DNA of 6,378 nucleotides from NCBI GenBank assembly GCA_002403295.1, contig DHHN01000010.1:8546-14923 (forward strand), given 5' to 3'. The first letter of the stretch is position 1; every line of letters starts with the position of its first letter. The stretch is from a bacterium UBP1_UBA4771. Lineage in GTDB: Bacteria; Krumholzibacteriota; Krumholzibacteriia; Krumholzibacteriales; Krumholzibacteriaceae. The notes under the pieces were generated by a model. The model ran no database searches, was not told the DNA's origin, and saw nothing but the letters and a program-made list of their open reading frames with translations. A program made the position numbers and the translations under genes. This document shows positions 1 to 6,378 of the stretch, in pieces.

Positions 1-2
1 TA

Positions 3-113
3 GATCCGGCGGACGTCTATCGCGCGGGCGAAATGCCCGAGGCGCCGCCGCCGCTTCCGCCGCGCTTTTTCGCTGTTGTCGATATCCCGCCCCATGCTAT
101 GGTAACCGCATGA
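3..113 (+). CDS. Possible C-terminal tail of an upstream protein (partial, unidentified)
   Basis: An open frame enters from the left edge and ends at a TGA (111-113) that overlaps the ATG of the next gene as ATGA. The same kind of junction is seen between sdhC and sdhD in this window. The 36 visible residues are proline-rich in the middle (PEAPPPLPPRFF). Third codon positions are mostly G or C for the first two thirds and less so near the end. I recognise no domain. The alternative is that the TAG at 1-3 ends the upstream gene in another frame and this stretch is a 106-base intergenic region carrying a promoter. The piece is too short to decide. Confidence 0.35.
   Translation, partial: DPADVYRAGEMPEAPPPLPPRFFAVVDIPPHAMVTA
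76..103 (+). promoter_or_regulatory. Candidate sigma-70-type promoter with extended -10
   Basis: TTGTCG at 76-81 resembles a -35 box. It is followed after 16 bases by TATGGT at 98-103, preceded by TGC to make an extended -10 (TGCTATGGT, 95-103). Transcription would start about 6 to 8 bases further on, essentially at the A (110) of the barrel gene's ATG. No Shine-Dalgarno sequence precedes that ATG, so a leaderless transcript would fit. It could be a chance match, especially if the upstream frame at 3-113 is coding. Confidence 0.4.
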
Positions 114-742
114 GAAAAACGGCTCCGGTATTCGCGTTCGCGCTCTTCTGCGTTTGCGTCTCGGCGGCGCCGATCGGCGCCCAAGGGATCCAAGGACGCG
201 AGCTTCTCGGCGTCCGCATCGGCGGCGTCATCGGATCGCCGCCGCTCCGCGACGCGTTCGGCAACGGCAGCGAGCTCGAGCTTCACTTCATCAAGGGGCT
301 CGGCACGTGGTGGGGGCTCGGCCTCGCCCTTTCCTCGCACAATTTCGGCGCGTCGAAGGACAGCCTCGCGAACATCGCGTACACCGGAATGAACCGGGAG
401 GTGCGGTTCAGCATTTTCTCCATGACCGGCTGTTTTTTCGCCCGCAAGCCCATCGCGGGACGATTCACGGCCACGGGCGAGGCCGGGCTCGGTCTTTACG
501 CCCTCACGGCGAGCATCCCCTCGGGATTCTACCAGGGCACGAGAACGGAAAACCGGTTCGGCACCTATTGCGGCGCGGGAATGCTGATGCGGATCTCCCG
601 GGGCGTTTCGTTCGACCTGAACGTCAAGTACCACTACGTGTTTGTCGGCAGCGACGAGCTCGAAGCGATCCACTTTTTCACGGGCGAAACGAGGGCGCGT
701 TTCATGCAGATCGCCTTCGGCGTGTTGCTGTTCAGCATATAG
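110..742 (+). CDS. Exported beta-barrel-like outer membrane protein, function unknown
   Basis: This 210-residue protein has a Sec signal peptide: basic start MRKT, hydrophobic core at about 6-20, and a likely cut after Ala24 (IGA before QG). The mature part has glycine- and aromatic-rich stretches of alternating polar and apolar residues, for example at about 33-42, 54-80, 96-110, 118-134, 149-160, 165-180 and 196-210. It ends in an amphipathic strand (residues 196-210, ending LLFSI). This pattern fits a small outer-membrane beta-barrel of about eight strands, such as the OmpA/OmpW-like barrels. Two cysteines remain after cleavage (108 and 154). I do not recognise a specific family or ligand. 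The start is ATG 110 because it gives a clean signal peptide. There is no Shine-Dalgarno sequence, unlike the other genes here with a visible start. pyrE follows 37 bases downstream, so the two may be cotranscribed without a functional link. Confidence 0.75.
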   Translation: MRKTAPVFAFALFCVCVSAAPIGAQGIQGRELLGVRIGGVIGSPPLRDAFGNGSELELHFIKGLGTWWGLGLALSSHNFGASKDSLANIAYTGMNREVRFSIFSMTGCFFARKPIAGRFTATGEAGLGLYALTASIPSGFYQGTRTENRFGTYCGAGMLMRISRGVSFDLNVKYHYVFVGSDELEAIHFFTGETRARFMQIAFGVLLFSI

Positions 743-779
743 GCGCGACGACTGCGGGACGCGACGCAAAGGAGCGGGC

Positions 780-1316
780 ATGACCGAGCGCGAAGAGCTC
801 AAGGAAATTCTCAAGAAGCGATCGATCCTGAAGGGGGATTTCACACTCGTTTCGGGCCGCAAGAGCAGCTACTACATCAACGGCAAGATGACCACGCTGC
901 ATTCGCGCGGCCTTTACCTCGGCGCGAAGCTCCTCCTCGATCGTCTCGACGACACCGAGTACGACGCCTTCGCGGGCCCCACGATCGGCGCCGATCCGAT
1001 CATCGGCGCGCTGCTCGCCTTGAGCGCCGAGCGCGGCGCCGAGAAGCTCGGTCTCCTCATCCGCAAGGAAGCGAAGGACCACGGCACGAAGAACCTCGTC
1101 GAGGGAAGCTGCGCGGACGGCGCGCGGGTCGTTCTCCTCGAGGACGTCGCGACGACGGGAGGCTCGCTCCTTCGCGCTGCCAGGGCGATCGAGGAGGCGG
1201 GGGGCGTGATTGCGCGGGTGATCACCCTCGTCGATCGCGAGGAAGGCGCCACGGACGCCCTCGCCGCGGCGGGGTACCGCTTCGATTCCCTCTTCAAGGT
1301 GAAGGAGCTGCTCTAG
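780..1316 (+). CDS. pyrE: Orotate phosphoribosyltransferase
   Basis: PyrE joins orotate to PRPP, giving orotidine 5'-monophosphate and pyrophosphate, in the cytoplasmic de novo pyrimidine pathway. The 178-residue protein carries the family signatures in order. These are the orotate-side motif FTLVSGRKSSYYINGK (21-36), GPTIGADPIIGAL (67-79), and the mobile-loop stretch IRKEAKDHGTKNLVEG (94-109) with its catalytic lysine region. The PRPP-binding motif VVLLEDVATTGGS (117-129) follows. The frame is open back to 642, but ATG 780 is the start: AAAGGAG at 768-774 lies five bases upstream, and residues before it resemble no PyrE N-terminus. Length fits the short PyrE forms (about 180 residues; the E. 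coli enzyme is 213). It sits apart from any other pyr gene in this window. Its TAG stop shares CTAG with the stop of the convergent lipoprotein gene. Confidence 0.96.
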   Translation: MTEREELKEILKKRSILKGDFTLVSGRKSSYYINGKMTTLHSRGLYLGAKLLLDRLDDTEYDAFAGPTIGADPIIGALLALSAERGAEKLGLLIRKEAKDHGTKNLVEGSCADGARVVLLEDVATTGGSLLRAARAIEEAGGVIARVITLVDREEGATDALAAAGYRFDSLFKVKELL

Positions 1317-2095
1317 CGGACGTTCCGCGCCGTATCCGCCCTCGCCGGCGCGAAGAGAGAGTCCGGGAGATCGCTCCGGATTTCCACCCTCGAGAGCAGA
1401 TACTCGTACAGCGGCTTTCCGCGGTGGGTCGCCGCGTACCGCTGCGGAAACGGCGTGCCGTCGAGATCCATGTAGTTGCCGTAGCGCTCCGTGAAGAGAA
1501 AGGTCGTGTCGGCCGTGCTCCGGATCTCCACGCCGTCGAGGAGCCGGCTCGACCGGTCGATGACGAGGGTGAGGAGCATATCCTCGTGCCGGTATCGCAG
1601 GCGAAACTGGCGATCTCCCGCTCCCGCCTCGAGCGATTCGGGCGTGCGCCCCTGCTCCCGGATCCACGAGAGCACGAGGGGATAGCGGAAGCGAAGCAGC
1701 CCGAACTCCATGGGAGAGACGCTCCGGAGCTGGCTGCGGCTGCTCCATTCCCAGGTGCCCTCCGCGTTGTGCCAGTGAATGATGACGTCGTCGAGCTTCC
1801 CGGCGGAAGTGCGCGTCATCACGTGCTTGTACCGCTCTCCCGAACGATAGAGGTCGAACGCGTTGCTTTTCGCGACAACCGTGTCGGCGAGATCGCGAAT
1901 GAATCCCTTCCCCGTGAACGTCCCGAGACGCTCGATCCTGCGCTCGCCCCCGTGCGCCCGCACGAGCGCGCGCGCGGCGCGTTCGGGGTTTCGGGGCGTG
2001 TTCGAACAGGACGCCGCGAGAACGGCGCCGAGCGCCGCGAAGGCGCATGCCGCCGCGGCCCTTCCCTTGAATCCGAGAGTGAACGATTCCGCCAC
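1313..2095 (-). CDS. Lipoprotein with LolA/LolB-like fold, function unknown
   Basis: This 260-residue protein has a lipoprotein signal: a positive patch (K10, R12), a hydrophobic core at 13-28, and a lipobox ending in Cys30 (LAASC), followed by Ser-Asn. That suggests lipidation and outer-membrane sorting if Lol rules apply. The body starts with a helix-like segment (ARALVRAHGGERRIERL, 41-57) and continues with beta-rich sequence. Near the C-terminus it has ERYGNYMDLDGTPFPQRY (203-220) and a final VEIRSDLPDSLFAP (237-250). This 'vdG..fP ... v.i...lpdslF.P' layout is typical of LolA-like lipoprotein-sorting relatives of unknown cargo. The open frame extends to a GTG at 2137 that overlaps the upstream stop, but that start lacks a ribosome binding site. 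GTG 2095 has GGAGGA five bases upstream and gives a normal-length signal peptide. It follows the glycosylasparaginase gene by 38 bases and is probably cotranscribed with it. Confidence 0.75.
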   Translation of the reverse strand: MAESFTLGFKGRAAAACAFAALGAVLAASCSNTPRNPERAARALVRAHGGERRIERLGTFTGKGFIRDLADTVVAKSNAFDLYRSGERYKHVMTRTSAGKLDDVIIHWHNAEGTWEWSSRSQLRSVSPMEFGLLRFRYPLVLSWIREQGRTPESLEAGAGDRQFRLRYRHEDMLLTLVIDRSSRLLDGVEIRSTADTTFLFTERYGNYMDLDGTPFPQRYAATHRGKPLYEYLLSRVEIRSDLPDSLFAPARADTARNVR

Positions 2096-2100
2096 GTCAA

Positions 2101-2106
2101 TCCTCC
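2101..2106 (-). promoter_or_regulatory. Ribosome binding site fixing the lipoprotein start
   Basis: The minus strand reads GGAGGA, then TTGAC, then GTG at 2095. The five-base spacing is near ideal. The alternative GTG at 2137 is preceded by CATCTCCT with no purine-rich element, so this site decides the start in favour of 2095. Confidence 0.8.
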
Positions 2107-2133
2107 GCGCTTTTCCCGGGCTCCTGACGCCGG

Positions 2134-3144
2134 TCACAGGAGATGATCGGCGTCGATGAGCTCGTTTTTCCCGTTGTAGGCGACGGCGTACTGGAAATCC
2201 TTCTGGAGCGAGAGCGCCCCGACCTCTCCCTCTTTCGAGAGCGCGACGAAGGCGACCTGGAACGCCGGCTTCGCCGCGTGCTTCTTGAGGATGCGCTCGA
2301 GCGTCTTCTTGCAGGCCGCCTGCGGCGAGAGCCCCTGGCGCATGAACTCGACGACGAGGAAGCTGCCGCAGGTCTTCAGCACTTCTTCCCCCTTCCCCGT
2401 CGCGGCGGCGGCGCCGACGTCGTTGTCGACGTACATGCCCGCGCCGATCACGGGGGAATCCCCCACGCGGCCGTGTATCTTGAAAGCGAGCCCCGAGGTC
2501 GTGCAGGCGCCGGCGAGATCACCCGCGGCGTCGCGGGCGACGAGACCGATCGTGTCGTGATCGAGATCCGCGGGAAACCAGTCGTCCGCGTCGCTCAGTC
2601 TCTGCTTCCACTTGATCCACGCCTCGCGGGCGGCCTCGGTGAGAAGCTCCTCTCGCGCGAAGCCGTGCCTGCGGGCGAACTCCTCCGCCCCCGCTCCCAC
2701 GATGAAAACGTGGTCGGTCGTCTCCATGACCTTCCGGGCAATCGAGATCGGATGGCGGTAGTTCTCGATGAAGGCGACCGCTCCGGCGCGGTAGTCGGGC
2801 CCCATGATGGAGGCGTCGAGCGTCACCTTGCATTCCTCGTCGGGGAGACCGCCGTAGCCGACGCCGTTCACGCTGGGATCTCCCTCGGAAACGCGCACGC
2901 CCGCCTCGACGGCGTCGAGCGCGGCGCCCCCCGAGGAGAGTATCTTCCACGCCGCCTCGTTCCCCGGGTAGCCGTGCTTCCACGTCGAGATGACGACGGG
3001 GGTGCGGCCGGGACCCGCGGCCCGCGGGGCGGCGAGGCCGGCGAAGGGAGAACGGGCGAGCGCGCCGCGAAACGGCAGCAGGCTCCCCGCCGCTCCGAGA
3101 CCGGCCGTGATCTTGAGAAAGTTACGACGTGAAATGCGCCGCAT
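2134..3144 (-). CDS. Tat-exported N4-(beta-N-acetylglucosaminyl)-L-asparaginase (glycosylasparaginase)
   Basis: This enzyme hydrolyses the amide bond between N-acetylglucosamine and asparagine in degraded glycoproteins. Related Ntn-hydrolases also act on isoaspartyl or plain asparagine bonds. The 336-residue precursor has a twin-arginine signal (SRRNFLK at 5-11, hydrophobic to about 30, possible ALA cut), so it is expected outside the cytoplasm. The mature part tracks the Elizabethkingia/Flavobacterium enzyme as I remember it: STW near the N-terminus (Trp55), GYGGLPDEE (97-105), HDTIG, CTTSG, HGRVGDSPVIGAG and TGKGEE. Thr198 in HDTIG is the expected autocleavage nucleophile, splitting the chain into alpha (up to 197) and beta (139 residues). 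Arg226/Asp229 and Thr249/Gly250 match the substrate-binding residues. ATG 3144 is chosen over 3150 because GGGAGG lies 7 bases away rather than 1. It is downstream of sdhB on the same strand. Related asparaginase substrates cannot be excluded. Confidence 0.93.
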   Translation of the reverse strand: MRRISRRNFLKITAGLGAAGSLLPFRGALARSPFAGLAAPRAAGPGRTPVVISTWKHGYPGNEAAWKILSSGGAALDAVEAGVRVSEGDPSVNGVGYGGLPDEECKVTLDASIMGPDYRAGAVAFIENYRHPISIARKVMETTDHVFIVGAGAEEFARRHGFAREELLTEAAREAWIKWKQRLSDADDWFPADLDHDTIGLVARDAAGDLAGACTTSGLAFKIHGRVGDSPVIGAGMYVDNDVGAAAATGKGEEVLKTCGSFLVVEFMRQGLSPQAACKKTLERILKKHAAKPAFQVAFVALSKEGEVGALSLQKDFQYAVAYNGKNELIDADHLL

Positions 3145-3151
3145 CTCCATA

Positions 3152-3157
3152 CCTCCC
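3152..3157 (-). promoter_or_regulatory. Ribosome binding site for the glycosylasparaginase
   Basis: The minus strand reads GGGAGG, then TATGGAG, then ATG at 3144. The spacing to the ATG at 3150 would be only one base, so this site favours the start at 3144. Confidence 0.7.
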
Positions 3158-3158
3158 G

Positions 3159-3180
3159 CGCCGGACGCTCCGTTCCGGCG
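3159..3180 (-). other. Perfect 7-bp hairpin upstream of the glycosylasparaginase ribosome binding site
   Basis: CGCCGGA (3159-3165) pairs with TCCGGCG (3174-3180) around an 8-base loop. On the minus-strand transcript it ends one base before the GGGAGG at 3157-3152, so it could affect translation initiation or stabilise a processed mRNA end. The pairing is exact, but the function is inference and GC-rich DNA makes such pairings by chance. Confidence 0.35.
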
Positions 3181-3190
3181 AGACGCGCTC

Positions 3191-3214
3191 CCGGCCGCCG
3201 CCGGGGGCGGCCGG
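3191..3214 (-). terminator. Hairpin directly after sdhB, possible attenuating terminator
   Basis: CCGGCCGCC (3191-3199) and GGCGGCCGG (3206-3214) form a perfect all-G/C 9-bp stem with a 6-base loop. It begins on the base after the sdhB stop codon in the minus-strand direction. No T-run follows, so it is not a classical intrinsic terminator. It could be a U-less terminator, an exonuclease-blocking stem that gives sdhB a stable 3' end with partial read-through, or chance. Confidence 0.4.
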
Positions 3215-3949
3215 TCAGCCGATCTTTTCCTTCACGAGCTCCCGGCGAAGGGCCTCGATCGCCTTCGTCGGATTGAGGCTCTTCGGACACGCCTCGACGC
3301 AGTTGAAGATCGTGTGGCAGCGCCAGAGGCCGTGCTTGTCGTCGAGAGCGTCGAGGTGTTCCCCCGGCGCGTCGTCGCGGCTATCCGCGATGAAGCGGTA
3401 CGCCTTGAGAAACGCGTGCGGCCCGAGGTAGCGCTCGTCCGCCCAGAACGACGGGCAGGACGACGTGCAGGCGCCGCAGAGGATGCACTCGTAGAGGCCG
3501 TCGAGCCTCGCGCGCTCCGCCGGGCTCTGGATCCGCTCGGCGTCGGACGGCGGCGGCGTCTTCGTGATGAGGTACGGCTTGACGGCGAGGAGCTTCTCGA
3601 CCATCGGGTCGATGTCGACGGCGAGGTCCTTGATGACCGCGAAGCCCTTGAGCGGTTCGACCGTGATCGTCGACGAGCCGAGCGCGAGCACCTGCGTCTC
3701 GCAGGCGAGACGGTTCACGCCGTTGATGGTCATGGCGCACGAGCCGCAGATGCCGCTCTTGCAGGAGCGGCGGAACGTGAGGGAGCCGTCCTGCTTCCAG
3801 CGGATCTCGTTCAGGCAGTCGAGCACGGACTGCCCCTTCATGACCTCGATCTTGTACTCCTGCGTGTAGCGCTTCCGCTCGCCCCCGTCCGGGTCGAAGC
3901 GCTTCACGCGAAAGGTGATGAGCTTCTTTTCCGTGTCATGATTCGCCAT
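3215..3949 (-). CDS. sdhB: Succinate dehydrogenase iron-sulphur subunit
   Basis: SdhB carries electrons from the FAD of SdhA through three iron-sulphur clusters to quinone at the membrane anchor of complex II. The 244-residue protein has an N-terminal plant-type ferredoxin domain with [2Fe-2S] ligands Cys63, Cys68, Cys71 and Cys83. A helical ferredoxin domain follows. By alignment with E. coli SdhB, Cys155, Cys158, Cys161 and Cys221 bind [4Fe-4S], and Cys165, Cys211 and Cys217 bind [3Fe-4S]. The stretch GLYECILCGACTSSCPSFW (151-169) is close to E. coli, and Pro166, Trp169 and His212 match the quinone-site residues there. All ligands are present and length is normal (E. coli 238). The ATG at 3949 has AAGGAGGG eight bases upstream. 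It lies 57 bases after sdhA as the last sdh gene of the operon. Confidence 0.98.
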   Translation of the reverse strand: MANHDTEKKLITFRVKRFDPDGGERKRYTQEYKIEVMKGQSVLDCLNEIRWKQDGSLTFRRSCKSGICGSCAMTINGVNRLACETQVLALGSSTITVEPLKGFAVIKDLAVDIDPMVEKLLAVKPYLITKTPPPSDAERIQSPAERARLDGLYECILCGACTSSCPSFWADERYLGPHAFLKAYRFIADSRDDAPGEHLDALDDKHGLWRCHTIFNCVEACPKSLNPTKAIEALRRELVKEKIG

Positions 3950-3977
3950 CTTCGAGGCCCTCCTTGCCGGTGCCGGA

Positions 3978-3991
3978 CGATCCCGGGATCG
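3978..3991. repeat. Perfect 14-bp palindrome between sdhA and sdhB
   Basis: CGATCCCGGGATCG is a perfect palindrome in the 57-base sdhA-sdhB gap. As RNA it could fold into a 5-bp stem with a CCGG loop upstream of the sdhB ribosome binding site (AAGGAGGG, 3958-3965). It could equally be a protein-binding site or chance, and no second copy is visible in the window. Confidence 0.3.
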
Positions 3992-4006
3992 CCGCGGCCC
4001 GCGCGA

Positions 4007-5791
<1,785 letters not shown>

Positions 5792-5794
5792 ATC

Positions 5795-6160
5795 TCAGAA
5801 ACCTCCTGCCCGGAACGGAAGGATGGTGAGAATGCCGAGCGTGAGCGCCATGAGCGCCACGATCGAAATCGCGCTGTAGATGAGGATGCGGAGCCACCCG
5901 CGGTGAACGTAGTCGTCGAGGACGATCCAGAGGCCGTAGAGCCCGTGAAAGAGCGCGACGACGAGGAACGAGATGTCGATCGTCTTCCAGAGCGGGGTCG
6001 CCACGCGATCCGCGATGGCGGCAAAGCTCAGCTCCTCGTCGAGGAGGTAGTGGAGCAGCCACACGTGCGCGAAGAGAACGACCGCGAGGTAGACTCCCGT
6101 CACCCGCTGGAAGAGCCACATGATCGCGCCGCCCGAGCGGACGTTTCCGCGATATCTCAT
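5795..6160 (-). CDS. sdhD: Succinate dehydrogenase membrane anchor subunit D
   Basis: SdhD is the second membrane subunit of complex II. With SdhC it holds heme b and the quinone site. The 121-residue protein has three membrane helices, at about 17-37, 62-80 and 91-114. The second-helix segment ALFHGLYGLWIVLDDYVHRG (69-88) matches the E. coli stretch with heme ligand His71 and quinone-site Asp82-Tyr83, giving His72 and Asp83-Tyr84 here. Two extra histidines (32 and 37) sit in or at the end of helix 1. The frame is open upstream to 6244, but ATG 6160 is preferred: it overlaps the sdhC stop as ATGA, has purine-rich GGGAGG upstream, and leaves a normal N-terminus (MRYRGN). The extra upstream residues are Arg-rich read-through of the sdhC end. 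The sequence is divergent, so the assignment rests on motif, length and position. Confidence 0.9.
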   Translation of the reverse strand: MRYRGNVRSGGAIMWLFQRVTGVYLAVVLFAHVWLLHYLLDEELSFAAIADRVATPLWKTIDISFLVVALFHGLYGLWIVLDDYVHRGWLRILIYSAISIVALMALTLGILTILPFRAGGF

Positions 6161-6378
6161 GAGAGCCCACCCCCTCCCGCCCGGACGACCGCGGCGAGGA
6201 GCCCGCCGACACGGGTCAGCATCGCGACCGCGACGACCGCCCACGTCGCGAGCCAGAGGACGACGGCGGCGCCGAAGACCTGCTTCTGCTTTTCGATGAG
6301 GAGCCCGAAGTCGAAGAGCGTGACCCGGAGCCCGTTCCAGAGGTGATAGAGGATCACGCCGACGAGCCCGACCTCGAG
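6157..6378 (-). CDS. sdhC: Succinate dehydrogenase cytochrome b subunit C (C-terminal part, cut by window edge)
   Basis: The last 73 residues are visible and the N-terminus lies beyond 6378. The stretch YHLWNGLRVTLFDFG corresponds to the E. coli SdhC signature around heme ligand His84, so the His in LYHLW (12th visible residue) is the expected second axial ligand to heme b, paired with SdhD His72. The histidine that follows the conserved Arg in E. coli (RH) is Val here (RV). A final membrane helix follows (about VFGAAVVLWLATWAVVAVAML), then a glycine-rich tail ending GGGGLS. The stop TGA (6157-6159) overlaps the sdhD ATG. This is the most upstream sdh gene seen, so the operon promoter lies outside the window. 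Confidence 0.9.
   Translation of the reverse strand, partial: LEVGLVGVILYHLWNGLRVTLFDFGLLIEKQKQVFGAAVVLWLATWAVVAVAMLTRVGGLLAAVVRAGGGGLS

Noticed and set aside
25..39. Short CGGGC/GCCCG hairpin with GAAAT loop as a terminator of the upstream gene
   Set aside because: Only five base pairs and no T-run follows. It is likely chance in GC-rich sequence.
642..779. N-terminal extension of pyrE to an ATG at 642
   Set aside because: It would overlap the barrel gene by 101 bases and add 46 non-homologous residues. ATG 780 has a clear AAAGGAG.
17..862. Minus-strand open frame of 281 codons opposite the barrel gene and pyrE
   Set aside because: Arg/Ala/Glu-rich shadow of real plus-strand genes with no signal peptide or domain.
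1316..1328. GCGGA/TCCGC inverted repeat as a bidirectional terminator at the convergent junction
   Set aside because: A five-pair stem with a three-base loop and no T-run on either strand, and it lies within the last codons of the lipoprotein gene.
732..2048. Minus-strand open frame of 438 codons spanning pyrE and the lipoprotein gene
   Set aside because: It crosses both a PyrE with complete motifs and the lipoprotein in a different frame, and has low-complexity Arg-rich content. It is a GC shadow.
6161..6244. N-terminal extension of sdhD to 6244
   Set aside because: The added 28 residues are Arg/Gly-rich read-through of the sdhC 3' end. ATG 6160 makes the expected ATGA overlap with sdhC.

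Overview
This is an ordinary-looking chromosomal segment from a GC-rich (my estimate: roughly the mid-60s percent GC), two-membrane (Gram-negative type) bacterium. The two-membrane inference rests on a small beta-barrel-like exported protein and a lipoprotein of the LolA/LolB-like sort. The genome may belong to a poorly cultured GC-rich lineage, but nothing in the window fixes the phylum. Coding density is very high, with stop/start overlaps of 4 bases and gaps of 3 to about 65 bases, and there is no gene-free stretch over 300 bases. I see no mobile element, CRISPR array, tRNA or rRNA.

Left part (plus strand, 1-1316). A possible C-terminal tail of an upstream gene (3-113) runs into a signal-peptide-bearing beta-barrel-like protein (110-742). 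This is followed after 37 bases by pyrE, orotate phosphoribosyltransferase of pyrimidine synthesis (780-1316). The barrel gene has no Shine-Dalgarno sequence. An extended -10 promoter-like sequence lies so close to its ATG that the mRNA could be leaderless.

Right part (minus strand, 6378 down to 1313). This is a succinate dehydrogenase operon in the order sdhC (cut by the window edge) - sdhD - sdhA - sdhB, encoding the complete soluble half and most of the membrane anchor of respiratory complex II. The soluble subunits carry every FAD and iron-sulphur ligand expected, and the anchor retains the two heme-ligating histidines. After a 64-base gap containing two perfect hairpins come, on the same strand, a Tat-exported glycosylasparaginase (Ntn-hydrolase) and a lipoprotein with a LolA-like fold.

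The two gene blocks converge at 1313-1316, where one CTAG tetranucleotide supplies the TAG stop codons of both pyrE and the lipoprotein gene, leaving no intergenic DNA. Two gene starts differ from the longest open frame and were chosen from ribosome binding sites: the lipoprotein GTG at 2095 and the glycosylasparaginase ATG at 3144. I did not find a clearly undescribed system. The most interesting points are the compact layout, the possible leaderless promoter, and the linkage of an exported glycosylasparaginase to the complex II operon.
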